A stretch of DNA of 64,000 nucleotides from an uncultured Litoreibacter sp. Its GTDB lineage: Bacteria > Pseudomonadota > Alphaproteobacteria > Rhodobacterales > Rhodobacteraceae. Where the stretch lies: contig NZ_CANMXB010000001.1 of the NCBI RefSeq assembly GCF_947501785.1, forward strand, positions 1,116,001 to 1,180,000, written 5' to 3'. This document shows, in pieces, positions 16,706 to 25,635 of the stretch. The notes below the pieces were generated by a model. The model was not told the DNA's origin, searched no databases, and worked only from the letters and a program-made list of their open reading frames with translations. The first letter of the stretch is position 1; every line of letters begins with the position of its first letter. The position numbers were made by a program, and so were the translations under genes.

Positions 16706-17956
16706 TCACAGCATCGCCATAAGCCGCTGTTTTTCGCCGGCATCTTCGGGTCGGCCAATGGCCCGCGCCAACCCTTCGAGGGAGGCCACATTGTGCCCCG
16801 CGCGAAAGCTGTCGACATGCGGCAACATGGCCGCGATGCCCTTGGCTTTGGGCGCAAAACCGTCCCAACGCAGCAGCGGGTTCAACCAGATCACCTGCCG
16901 CGCGGACAGGTGTAGCCGCTCCGCCTCCCGCGCCAGTTGATCAGCGTTGTCGCGGTCCAGCCCGTCGGTGATCAAGAGCACCACCGCGCCCTGCCCCAAA
17001 ACGCGCCGCGACCAGTCGCGGTTAAAATCATGCAGGCATGCGCCAATGCGCGTGCCGCCTTCCCAGTCCTGCGCCTCAGCCCCCGCGGCAGCTAGCGCCG
17101 CATCCACATCGCGGGTCGCCAAATGGCGAGTGATATTGGTCAGGCGCGTGCCAAAGGTGAAAGCGTGCACCTTGGACCAGCCGGCGCCCTTGTGACTGCT
17201 AACAGCGTGCAGAAAATGCAGCATCGCGCGGGAATAATGCGACATAGAGCCTGATATGTCGCAGATCGCCACCAGATTTGGCCATCGTATTCGGCGGGAC
17301 TTTGTTTCGAAATCGCGCAGCTCTCCGCCGTAGCGCATCGCGCTGCGCTGTGTGGCGCGCCAGTCTACCATACGGCCGTTTGAAGCCAGCTCGGTTCGAC
17401 GAGATTTCAAGGGTCTCACCGGCAAGCTCAGCTTGGCCAGCATGCGCTTGGCCTCGGCCATTTCCGCATTGCTCATCTGCTCAAAATCGAGCGAGCGCAA
17501 ACGCTCCTCCCCGGACATGGTGCGCGAAGCATCGATCTCAATCTCGGTGCCGTCTTCATCAGTCTCGGGCTGTTCCACCTCGCGGTTTACACCCTCCAAC
17601 AACGCCTCCGCCGCACGTTTCTCGGCAGGTTTGGCCTTGCGCTCTTCCTGCACGCCACGAATGGCGGGGGTCAGCGCCGCGATCATGTGCTCCAAATAGC
17701 GCGGGTCGCGCCAATAGAGGCGGAAGATTTGTGCAAACACCGTGCGGTGTTCCGGCCGCGACACGAAGCAGGCCTGCAACGTGTGGTAAAAGTCCTGTTT
17801 GTGGGTGAACCCAGCGGCTTCCACTGCGCGAATGGCATCGATGATGCGACCCGGCCCGACCGGCAATCCGGCGCTGCGCAGCGCGCGGGCAAACCAGGTG
17901 ATGTTGGAGGCCAGCTTGCCGTCCTCAGGGATATCGAGCGCGTTGAATTTGGCCAT
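16706..17956 (-). CDS. VWA-domain protein, CoxE-like
   Basis: The protein has 416 residues. The C-terminal von Willebrand A domain shows the MIDAS motif DISGSMS near residue 237 and the second metal-site region GGTRIGACLHDF near 300, followed by VLLITDGLDRD. The N-terminal half carries the helical DUF58-like/CoxE region (ALRSAGLPVGPGRIIDAIRAVEAAG). CoxE pairs with the AAA+ ATPase CoxD to remodel apo-molybdoenzymes. It follows the MoxR gene after 55 bases. The ATG at 17956 is used because the longer frame reads through a palindromic leader. Confidence 0.92.
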   Translation of the reverse strand: MAKFNALDIPEDGKLASNITWFARALRSAGLPVGPGRIIDAIRAVEAAGFTHKQDFYHTLQACFVSRPEHRTVFAQIFRLYWRDPRYLEHMIAALTPAIRGVQEERKAKPAEKRAAEALLEGVNREVEQPETDEDGTEIEIDASRTMSGEERLRSLDFEQMSNAEMAEAKRMLAKLSLPVRPLKSRRTELASNGRMVDWRATQRSAMRYGGELRDFETKSRRIRWPNLVAICDISGSMSHYSRAMLHFLHAVSSHKGAGWSKVHAFTFGTRLTNITRHLATRDVDAALAAAGAEAQDWEGGTRIGACLHDFNRDWSRRVLGQGAVVLLITDGLDRDNADQLAREAERLHLSARQVIWLNPLLRWDGFAPKAKGIAAMLPHVDSFRAGHNVASLEGLARAIGRPEDAGEKQRLMAML

Positions 17957-17963
17957 GGTCGAC

Positions 17964-17981
17964 TTGGGGGCTAGCCCCCAA
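17964..17981. repeat. 18-base palindrome between the MoxR and VWA genes
   Basis: TTGGGGGCTAGCCCCCAA is a perfect self-complementary sequence, directly followed by a third ACCCCCAAG unit and GTATTTTTGAA. It lies in the leader of the VWA gene on the minus strand, 7 bases before its start codon, and could end or process the upstream mRNA. Confidence 0.6.
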
Positions 17982-18011
17982 ACCCCCAAGGTATTTTTGA
18001 AACAATGATGG

Positions 18012-18923
18012 TCATGCCGGTGCGAGCTCGGCGCGGACCTCGTCGAGTATGCGCTTGGCTTCAGAGCCTTGGATTTTCTGGATGTCGTCCTGGTATTTCA
18101 GAATCGCGCCCATTGTGTCGGCGATCACCTCGGGGCTCATGGTCAAAGCGTCCAGCGCTAGCAGGCATTTGGCCCAGTCGATGGTTTCGGCAACACCCGG
18201 CTTTTTGAACAAATCCTCCGTGCGCAGCTTCTGGACAAATGCCACAATCTCACGGCTCAGGGTCTCCTGCGCCTCCGGCGCGCGGGCGGCAAGGATTTCC
18301 ATCTCACGGGCGAAATCCGGGTAGTCGACCCAATGATACAGGCAGCGGCGTTTCAACGCGTCATGCACTTCCCGCGTGCGGTTCGAAGTCAGGATCACAA
18401 TCGGCGGCTCGGCGGCCTTGATGGTGCCCAGCTCGGGGATGGTCACTTGAAAATCGCTGAGCGCTTCTAGAAGGAACGCCTCAAACGGCTCATCGGTGCG
18501 GTCCAGCTCGTCGATCAGCAGGACAGGCGCGCCGCCCTCCTGCGGCTGCATCGCCTCCAGCAAAGGTCGCGCTGTCAGGAAGTCGTCCGAAAACAGCTCT
18601 TGCTGCAAAGATTGCTTGTCTGCGCCACCTGCAGCCTCCGCCGCGCGGATCGCCACCATCTGGGCGGGGAAGTTCCATTCATAGACCGCAGAAGACGCGT
18701 CCAACCCCTCGTAGCATTGCAACCGGATCAGACGACGCCCCAGCGCGGCAGCGATCGCCTTGGCGATCTCGGTCTTTCCGGTCCCCGCCTCGCCTTCCAA
18801 AAACAACGGGCGTCCCAGCTTGAGGGACAGAAACACCACCGTCCCCAGCGCACGCCCGCAGACATAGTCCTGCCCCTCCAGCAGCTTGATTGTGTCGTCA
18901 ATGGATTGGGGCAGCTGCGTCAT
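18012..18923 (-). CDS. MoxR-family AAA+ ATPase, CoxD-like
   Basis: This 303-residue chaperone ATPase has Walker A GEAGTGKT at 44-51, Walker B VLLIDELDRTDEPFEAFLLEAL near 146 and sensor-1 ILTSNRTREVHDALKRR near 190. MoxR/CoxD proteins act with a VWA partner to assemble multi-subunit or metal enzymes, in the Cox system helping to build the copper-molybdenum centre. It is the first gene of the minus-strand five-gene cluster and lies divergent from the glutaryl-CoA dehydrogenase gene. The ATG at 18923 begins MTQLPQSIDD; upstream in-frame sequence is not conserved in style. Confidence 0.93.
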   Translation of the reverse strand: MTQLPQSIDDTIKLLEGQDYVCGRALGTVVFLSLKLGRPLFLEGEAGTGKTEIAKAIAAALGRRLIRLQCYEGLDASSAVYEWNFPAQMVAIRAAEAAGGADKQSLQQELFSDDFLTARPLLEAMQPQEGGAPVLLIDELDRTDEPFEAFLLEALSDFQVTIPELGTIKAAEPPIVILTSNRTREVHDALKRRCLYHWVDYPDFAREMEILAARAPEAQETLSREIVAFVQKLRTEDLFKKPGVAETIDWAKCLLALDALTMSPEVIADTMGAILKYQDDIQKIQGSEAKRILDEVRAELAPA

Positions 18924-19035
18924 AGAGTCCTCCGGCCCCCTATAGCTGCACCTCATGCGCGGGAGGTCAAGCCAGCCGATTGCACAGCTGCTTGAACAGG
19001 CGTAGAAAAAATCATCATTCTCGCGGAGACCCATC

Positions 19036-20256
19036 ATGAACGTGACCACACCGATCAAAGCCAAAGATGCCCCCGACATGGCCCGTTTCGATTGGGAGGA
19101 TGCGTTTCGGCTGGAAGATCAGCTTTCGGAAGACGAACGGATGTTGCGCGACGGCGCGCGCCAGTTTGCCGAATCCGAGCTGGCCCCGCGCATCATCGAG
19201 GCCTACAGCACCGAGGCCGCTGACCCGTCCATTTTCAAAAAAATGGGGGAAGCCGGGCTACTTGGGCTGACGGTGCCGGAAGAATACGGCGGCCTTGGCG
19301 CGTCCTACGTCACCTACGGCCTGGTCGCGCGGGAGATTGAACGGGTCGATTCCGGCTACCGCTCAATGATGTCGGTGCAGTCCTCGCTGGTGATGTACCC
19401 GATCTACGCCTACGGCTCAGAAGAGCAGCGCCAGAAATATCTGCCGGGCCTCGCTTCGGGCGATTTGGTCGGTTGTTTCGGTCTGACGGAAGCTGATGCG
19501 GGGTCTGACCCTGCGGGCATGAAAACCGTCGCCAAAGCCAAAGGGGATGGCTACGTGATCTCCGGCTCCAAGATGTGGATTTCCAACGCGCCGTTTGCCG
19601 ATGTGTTCGTGGTTTGGGCCAAATCAGAGGCGCATGGCGGCAAGATCCGCGGCTTCGTACTGGAAAAAGGCATGGCGGGGCTGTCAGCCCCCAAGATTGG
19701 CGGCAAAATGTCCCTGAGGGCCTCCACCACAGGCGAGATCGTCATGGACGGGGTTGAGGTCGGCGCAGACGCGCTGCTGCCAAATGTCGAAGGGCTGAAG
19801 GGCCCGTTTGGTTGCCTGAACCGGGCGCGCTATGGCATCAGTTGGGGCGTCATGGGCGCGGCGGAGTTCTGCTGGCATGCCGCGCGCCAATACGGGCTGG
19901 ACCGCAAGCAGTTCAACAAACCCTTGGCGCAAACCCAGCTGTTCCAGAAGAAGCTGGCCGATATGGCGACCGAGATCACGCTGGGCCTGCAAGGCTCGCT
20001 GCGGGTGGGTCGGCTGATGGATGAGGGCAACGCCGCGCCCGAGATGATTTCGCTGATGAAGCGTAACAACTGCGGCAAGGCGTTGGAGATTGCCCGCCAC
20101 GCCCGCGACATGCATGGCGGCAACGGGATTTCCGAGGAATTTCAGGTGATCCGGCACATGATGAACCTTGAGACGGTCAACACGTATGAGGGCACGCACG
20201 ATGTGCATGCCCTCATCCTTGGCCGCGCGATCACCGGCTTGCAGGCGTTTTTCTAA
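19036..20256 (+). CDS. gcdH: Glutaryl-CoA dehydrogenase
   Basis: This FAD enzyme of 406 residues dehydrogenates and decarboxylates glutaryl-CoA to crotonyl-CoA in lysine and tryptophan breakdown. Acyl-CoA dehydrogenase motifs are present: [14 protein letters not shown] near 151, the FAD-side WISNAPFAD near 177 and the catalytic glutamate Glu385 in [30 protein letters not shown] near 110 supplies the Arg that binds the glutaryl carboxylate and separates this group from simple acyl-CoA dehydrogenases. It stands alone, convergent with the glycosidase-like gene, only 7 bases from its end. Confidence 0.93.
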   Translation: MNVTTPIKAKDAPDMARFDWEDAFRLEDQLSEDERMLRDGARQFAESELAPRIIEAYSTEAADPSIFKKMGEAGLLGLTVPEEYGGLGASYVTYGLVAREIERVDSGYRSMMSVQSSLVMYPIYAYGSEEQRQKYLPGLASGDLVGCFGLTEADAGSDPAGMKTVAKAKGDGYVISGSKMWISNAPFADVFVVWAKSEAHGGKIRGFVLEKGMAGLSAPKIGGKMSLRASTTGEIVMDGVEVGADALLPNVEGLKGPFGCLNRARYGISWGVMGAAEFCWHAARQYGLDRKQFNKPLAQTQLFQKKLADMATEITLGLQGSLRVGRLMDEGNAAPEMISLMKRNNCGKALEIARHARDMHGGNGISEEFQVIRHMMNLETVNTYEGTHDVHALILGRAITGLQAFF

Positions 20257-20263
20257 GCGACCC

Positions 20264-21982
20264 TTAGCCCAACCCCAGCAACGGCAGCAGCAGCCCCAAC
20301 AACAATGCCTCAAACGGGAAGCTGCTTCCGTCATCCTCGGCTTCTGCCGCATCAATATCTTCATCCGGATCAACCTCGTCAGGTGGCGGGCTGACCGTCG
20401 GCGGAACGAGTGGTCCGGGCGCGTCAGCGCTGATATCCGCCCCTGCCCCGTCTTGCCAGGTTTCGATCTCGGCGCGCCCTGCCTCCGTCCGGGCGAATGT
20501 CAGGCGCACGATTTCGCCGGGCTGGGAGAATTCGACCTCGACGTTTTGCCCCCTGATATCCGGCGTGAACGCTTCCCGGTCGGCCACGGCGAATGTTTCG
20601 GCTTCTGGCGACTGATCCACACCGGGCGTTCGCGGGATGTCGAACAGCTCATGCCAGTTGTCCGGGGTTTCTGCGGTCAGACTTTCGCCCCAAACAGCAA
20701 TGGTTTCGCCCAGGTCTTCGATCGACAGCGATGTGCGCAGGCTGTCCCCCTCAAATTCAGGGGCAACCATGAAAACAACCAATTTGTCCGCACTGTCGAA
20801 GCCAAAGAGCGAAACATCATCCGGGTCCCGGTGATCATTTTCTTCGTACCAATCCAAGGCCCGCGTCCCGATCAGGCTTTCGGCCATCATGTCCTGAGTG
20901 GCACCGCCGGCAAAGATATAGGGTTCGCCGTCGGTCCCTTCGATGCTGGAGCGCGCAGCGTGAACCGTGTCCCAGCCATAGACGCCTGCGGCCTCAACAC
21001 CCAACGGCTGATATTCGGAGAATATCTGCAGGATGTTTTCACCATGCTCCAACCCATGCGCCCGGGTGTCGAGCTTCGACTGGTAATACCGCTCGAAATC
21101 CAGATTGCTGCGGGACTGATGATCTATGTCCTCGCCTGGGTTTTCTCTCTCATAGAGCTGCGCCGCCTCTTTGCGGGTGAGGCTCGCCGTGTTGTAGGCC
21201 GACAAGTAGAGATTGGGTGCCTCCCCCCCCAAGGCTTCTACGGCGTCTTCCCAATCGTTCAGCCCTTCGGCCACATCTTCGACCTGTTTGCCTGCGCCGT
21301 TCGGCTCAAACACAAAGCGGTGGTGGCTGAGCAGGTCGGTCATGAGCAACGACTCGTCACTGAGGACATCCAAAAGCGCATCATTCGCAGCCTCACTTTT
21401 GCCCAGCTGAACGCTGAACCGCACCTGATCCGGGTTGACTTCAAAACGCTGCTCTATGTCAGATATGACCTCTGAATATGCATTCACGACTTCGCCGTAG
21501 TCGGTGGCCTGCGCGAGGCTGTTGCCATCGAAGACATCGTAATATTCGTTGCCAATCTCGAAGATCAGTTTGTCGGGAAGCGGCCCGAACTTACCGGAAT
21601 AGACGTCCTCCAGGAAATCGGTTGCCCCTTGTTTAAGGGCGTCCGGGTCGTCTTGGTAAATGGCGGTCGGCAAGACGATGGACACCGCCATTCCATTCTC
21701 TGCCGCGAAGGAGAATATGTCCTCCAAATCTGGGCGGTTCAGTGAAGCATTAGGGTCAAACAGCCCCTCATGCTGGAAACCGTACAGCCCGTTATTGACC
21801 TCCGCGAGGGTCCCCCCGGGCCAAATGATCATACCAAGGCTGGTCTCTTCGACCTGCTCGGCAAAGTCCTCAAAATCCCGGAACGCGTTGTAGCGCGTCC
21901 CGAAGCTCTGTGTTGTCGTGACCAACGCATCGCCCGCTGGGCCGTTGGCAGATAAGTCTCGTAGTTCCAGCACCTCTATCAC
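20264..21982 (-). CDS. Glycoside-hydrolase-like protein with C-terminal hydrophobic tail
   Basis: This 572-residue protein is not assigned to a named family. Residues 20-350 look like a TIM barrel: GTRYNAFRDF, MIIWPGGTLAEVN, SIVLPTAIYQ, then LIFEIGNEYYDVFDG near 140, which resembles the acid/base IGNE motif of clan-A glycosidases, and YGWDTVHAAR near 335. A beta-rich region follows, then a Pro/Asp/Glu linker and a final stretch FPFEALLLGLLLPLLGLG that could anchor or export the protein. No N-terminal signal peptide is visible and the best start is GTG at 21982, which is uncertain. It heads the glycan island. Secretion by a type I-like route is possible but no RTX repeats exist. Confidence 0.6.
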   Translation of the reverse strand: MIEVLELRDLSANGPAGDALVTTTQSFGTRYNAFRDFEDFAEQVEETSLGMIIWPGGTLAEVNNGLYGFQHEGLFDPNASLNRPDLEDIFSFAAENGMAVSIVLPTAIYQDDPDALKQGATDFLEDVYSGKFGPLPDKLIFEIGNEYYDVFDGNSLAQATDYGEVVNAYSEVISDIEQRFEVNPDQVRFSVQLGKSEAANDALLDVLSDESLLMTDLLSHHRFVFEPNGAGKQVEDVAEGLNDWEDAVEALGGEAPNLYLSAYNTASLTRKEAAQLYERENPGEDIDHQSRSNLDFERYYQSKLDTRAHGLEHGENILQIFSEYQPLGVEAAGVYGWDTVHAARSSIEGTDGEPYIFAGGATQDMMAESLIGTRALDWYEENDHRDPDDVSLFGFDSADKLVVFMVAPEFEGDSLRTSLSIEDLGETIAVWGESLTAETPDNWHELFDIPRTPGVDQSPEAETFAVADREAFTPDIRGQNVEVEFSQPGEIVRLTFARTEAGRAEIETWQDGAGADISADAPGPLVPPTVSPPPDEVDPDEDIDAAEAEDDGSSFPFEALLLGLLLPLLGLG

Positions 21983-22185
21983 CCCCGTGTATAAGCACGA
22001 GGTCGATATGCAGAGACGTCGATTAATTATTTGTTTTCAGCAATATACAGTTTGATTTGAATGCAACGTAGTTGACGATTGCGGCACGGCCGCATGCCTT
22101 ATTTCATTGAAGGGATTCTGGTGAAGTTACGTCAAATGCGAATGATAAAGATCAATCGGCTTTACCGTTTCCGCCGCGGAAACAG

Positions 22186-24459
22186 TCAATGAGTCGTTTT
22201 GACCCTGTCCACAGTGAAGAAAAAGTCCGGCGCGACCTCCTCTTGCATGGCGACGTCGTCAGGCACCGACTCAGGTCCCGCAAGAAACACATTCGCTCCG
22301 AAATGGCTGTGCATGCGGGCCAGGTTCTCCATCCGGTCGCCGGTCAGTTCCGCGTAGAATTTCGCATAATTCTCGGTGGCCTTGAGCTCATCAATCTTGT
22401 CGCGGTGTTTGCCCACAGAATATTCATGCGCGGCGCGCAGCTCCGGGTCAGCCATCAGCTTGTCAAACTCCGCCTGCAATATATCGCGCTTGGTCTGAAT
22501 GGACCGGTCCTCTTCCCAGTTGTTATTCATGCGGAACCAGTAGCTCAGCCCTTGATCCCGGTCGACATGGTTCACCCGCCCCCGGTCGCGCTTGACCAAA
22601 AAGCTTTCGGCGGAACGGACCGCGTAGTGGTTGAGCGTCACCAGATCATAGCCGTAGCTGTCGGTCGTGGACCGCCAGCCGTTGCGGATCAGCTTCTTGG
22701 GCATCGGTTTGCCTGACCCGTTCACCCACCTGATTTGGTCCCAGAGGTCCGGCTTTAGCCCTTTGGGGCGATGCACACCCATCTTCTTGTAGATGCCCAC
22801 GTTGCGGAACAGTGTCTTGAAGCCCCAGGCCTGATGCGGCTTGCGGCACAGCTCTGGCGCGCAGCGGACGAATTGGTCAATCAGGAACTTGTCCTCATAG
22901 GCATGCACGTCGCCATTGCCGAACAACCGCCATGTCAGCGAGATCATGTTGGCCTCGCCCACGGCGTCATACAGATCCTCAAGCCGGCCCTGCCCCGTGT
23001 GGATGTTGATAAACTCATCCACATCCATCGAAATCACCCAGCCCGCGTCCTTAAGAACCTGTTCATGGTCTGACGCTGCAAGCGCCCAGTGTTGCGGCTT
23101 CAGGTCGGTGCCATGAAACTTGTTGTCCCGCCGCTGCACGATGCCGCGTTCCATCAGCAGGTTCAGCAGCTCATCGGTGCCGTCATTGCAGTCGTTTGTA
23201 TAGACCAGAAAGTCGTCCACCCCGATGGCGCGGTGATAGGCGATCCATTCTAGAATGAACGGCCCTTCGTTCTTCATGCAGGTGACAATCAGGGTGCGGC
23301 CGCCCTTGCTGGCCTTGGCAGGGGCGGCCTTCATCTTGCTTTCAGGCGGGCGCACAGGTTTGTGCCGCCATAGGTTTTCGGCCATCTCCAGCAGCGTTTC
23401 GTCTTCAATCAACGAGGTTTTCGGCACGATCTCCGCCGCCGTGTTCTTGGGGTGCCGGATCGCCATGGCGCGCCAGAACGGGGCCATCTCCTCCGGCTGA
23501 GGCGTGGCGTCCACAATCCGTACAAACCGCCAGACTTTGTCCGAGCCCACACGTGCAGGCGCCACGCACCAGCGCCGGTTGGCGCGCGGGTTGTCGAATT
23601 GGCGGCAAATATGGTCGCCAAATGCAGGCTTCTTCTTGGGCCGAACGCGCCACGGATAGATGCGTTGCCCCACCAGTTGGATCACGCCGGCGCTGCTATC
23701 ATGCACGTCCTGAAACGGCGTCGCGCCGGGCTGCAACAGGTCAGTCAGATCAAGGTTCATCACCGCCCACGCGCGGCTGAGGAACCGCCATTTCAGCAGC
23801 TCGTAGATTTGCAAATCCGCCAAAGGCGCGGTCCACGGGTCCGTCGGAAGTTCGCCCATCCGGTCCTTGCCGGGCGCGTCAGGTGCGTTCATCGGGTGAG
23901 ACGCAGGCGGCAGGTCCTCACGGCCCAACGCCACCTCGCATTTCAGATGGACAAGCGCGCTTAGGTTCGAGCCATTGGCCAAAGCTTTAAGTTTTTTCTC
24001 AAAGCCCTTCTCAGATTTAGGTTTTTCGCGGTCGAGCAGGATCAATCCCTGTAGGCCAAACTGCGCGGTGTAATAGCTGATCCAGTCCTCGATCACCTCA
24101 ATGGGCTCGCCGTTGCGTTCTGCGATGCAGACGTTCATATCGGCAAACAGGTCAGTCTCGGGGGCTTGCACGGGCAGGTCCATCTCGCCATCCGCAAGCG
24201 CCATGGTGATGGTGTCGCTGACCGCATGATCCTTGCCAATGAACATCAACCCGCCGCCAATGCTGCGCGCCTCGGAAAACTGGGCGCAGCCGTCGCGATT
24301 CTTGGGGTCAAACAGCTTGAAATCGGTGCCGGACTTGAAAAACACCCGCAGCCCCATGCCGCCCACCGGGTCTTCCCAGCCGATGCACTCTAGCGCCACA
24401 AGCCCCTTGCCCTGCGTCACGTTCAACGTGCGGGCATGATATGTCTCAGCTTTTGGCAT
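22186..24459 (-). CDS. Large glycosyltransferase family 2-like protein
   Basis: The protein has 757 residues. The C-terminal half (about 380-700) is a GT-A type transferase of the group annotated glyco_tranf_2_4: RTLIVTCMKNEGPFILEWIA, then DFLVYTNDCNDGTDELL, the metal-binding SMDVDEFINI and SLTWRLFGNGDVH, ending with LVTLNHYAVRSAESFLVKRDRGR. The N-terminal 350 residues have no recognised motif and may be a second sugar- or acceptor-binding domain. The ATG at 24459 overlaps the upstream transferase gene by 14 bases, so the two are coupled. The sugar and acceptor are unknown; a capsule, exopolysaccharide or surface glycan is likely. Confidence 0.82.
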   Translation of the reverse strand: MPKAETYHARTLNVTQGKGLVALECIGWEDPVGGMGLRVFFKSGTDFKLFDPKNRDGCAQFSEARSIGGGLMFIGKDHAVSDTITMALADGEMDLPVQAPETDLFADMNVCIAERNGEPIEVIEDWISYYTAQFGLQGLILLDREKPKSEKGFEKKLKALANGSNLSALVHLKCEVALGREDLPPASHPMNAPDAPGKDRMGELPTDPWTAPLADLQIYELLKWRFLSRAWAVMNLDLTDLLQPGATPFQDVHDSSAGVIQLVGQRIYPWRVRPKKKPAFGDHICRQFDNPRANRRWCVAPARVGSDKVWRFVRIVDATPQPEEMAPFWRAMAIRHPKNTAAEIVPKTSLIEDETLLEMAENLWRHKPVRPPESKMKAAPAKASKGGRTLIVTCMKNEGPFILEWIAYHRAIGVDDFLVYTNDCNDGTDELLNLLMERGIVQRRDNKFHGTDLKPQHWALAASDHEQVLKDAGWVISMDVDEFINIHTGQGRLEDLYDAVGEANMISLTWRLFGNGDVHAYEDKFLIDQFVRCAPELCRKPHQAWGFKTLFRNVGIYKKMGVHRPKGLKPDLWDQIRWVNGSGKPMPKKLIRNGWRSTTDSYGYDLVTLNHYAVRSAESFLVKRDRGRVNHVDRDQGLSYWFRMNNNWEEDRSIQTKRDILQAEFDKLMADPELRAAHEYSVGKHRDKIDELKATENYAKFYAELTGDRMENLARMHSHFGANVFLAGPESVPDDVAMQEEVAPDFFFTVDRVKTTH

Positions 24460-25477
24460 CAAGCCCCCTGTATGCGTTCACCAACTGCAACGCGATGTCG
24501 CGCGGAAGCGTATCACTGCCGCCCGCCAACAACAGACGACCATACAGCTTCAACGACACCTCGTCGCGCATTAGCTCCGCAAAGCGGTCACGCTGCCATT
24601 GCCGGCAGGCCCGCTGCGCCTCGCGCACGCCTTTGATAGCCAGAAACTCGGCCAACACCTGTTCGGTCCCTGCCCGCATATGCGCAATGCTGGTGTCCTC
24701 GACGGTGTTGAAATTCCGCTCCACCCAATAGGTCAGGTCGATCTGCTTGGATTGGTGGTTAGGCAGGCCGCGCGACCGTTTGACCATGAACTCCGCCGCC
24801 GAGCGCAAGGAGTAGTGGTTCAATTGCACCAGATCGCGCGCAATCGACTGACCCCAGTGCATAATTTGGCCATCATTGGCGACGACCGGGCCGCTCAATT
24901 CCGCGCCAGAACCGTCGTGAAACGCGGGCAATCCGTGACGATCCGGGTTTTTCTGACGTGGGCGATGCACGCCCAATTGTCGGAACGGACCGGCGCGCCT
25001 GAACAGCGTTTTGAAGAAGCTGCCAATCGCGGGATATAACATGTCCTCGGCGGCCGCTTTGGTGAAACGCATCGTCGTCGCAGCGTCCGAAATTTCGGCC
25101 TGACCGTTATGGCCGAACAGCCGCCACGGCAACAAGATTGCGTCGCCACCAATTTTCTCAATAAGATGAGGTATTCCACCCAAATCACTGTTAACATTCA
25201 AAAATTCATCACAGTCAATACAAGCAACCCAGTCGGAATCTGTCACCATCGGATGATCCCAAGCTGCCTTCAACGCGGTCCATTGCGGCGGCTTCTCACC
25301 CGCTTCCTGCCGCACCACCTCAACGCCCGGCAAGAGCCGCAACAGCGCTTCGGTGTCATCGTCGCAATCGTTGACATAGACTAGAAACCCGCTCACCCCC
25401 GCCGCGCGGTGATGGGCGATCCACTCCAACAAATGCGCGCCCTCGTTGCGCATCGTCGTGACGATTGTGATGGTCAT
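24446..25477 (-). CDS. Glycosyltransferase family 2-like protein
   Basis: The 343-residue protein is one GT-A domain: TITIVTTMRNEGAHLLEWIA, FLVYVNDCDDDTEALL, the DXD-like ACIDCDEFLNVN near 93 and LPWRLFGHNGQAE, with LVQLNHYSLRSAAEFMVKRSRG near 220. It is a clear paralogue of the C-terminal half of the next gene, sharing motif order and spacing. No membrane segment or signal is present, so it acts on the cytoplasmic side. The ATG at 25477 is preferred to the GTG at 25483. It is divergent from the fused transferase-methyltransferase gene with a 158-base promoter region between. Confidence 0.88.
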   Translation of the reverse strand: MTITIVTTMRNEGAHLLEWIAHHRAAGVSGFLVYVNDCDDDTEALLRLLPGVEVVRQEAGEKPPQWTALKAAWDHPMVTDSDWVACIDCDEFLNVNSDLGGIPHLIEKIGGDAILLPWRLFGHNGQAEISDAATTMRFTKAAAEDMLYPAIGSFFKTLFRRAGPFRQLGVHRPRQKNPDRHGLPAFHDGSGAELSGPVVANDGQIMHWGQSIARDLVQLNHYSLRSAAEFMVKRSRGLPNHQSKQIDLTYWVERNFNTVEDTSIAHMRAGTEQVLAEFLAIKGVREAQRACRQWQRDRFAELMRDEVSLKLYGRLLLAGGSDTLPRDIALQLVNAYRGLDAKS

Positions 25478-25635
25478 ACTCACTGCTCAACCCTGCGGTG
25501 TTAGTCCGCTGTTTTTGATCCTCTTTTCGGCCAAAAGCGAATCACCTTTTCCTTGCTTTCTAACCTGCCCTTTGCGAAAATCGAAACATCATAAGTGATA
25601 AGGCGGGATTAACCCGTTCTTCGCGAGGCAGTGAC

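Noticed and set aside
22094-22192. 32-residue plus-strand frame MPYFIEGILVKLRQ... in the gap beside the glycosyltransferase gene
   Set aside because: No ribosome site or conservation evidence; overlaps the end of the opposed gene.
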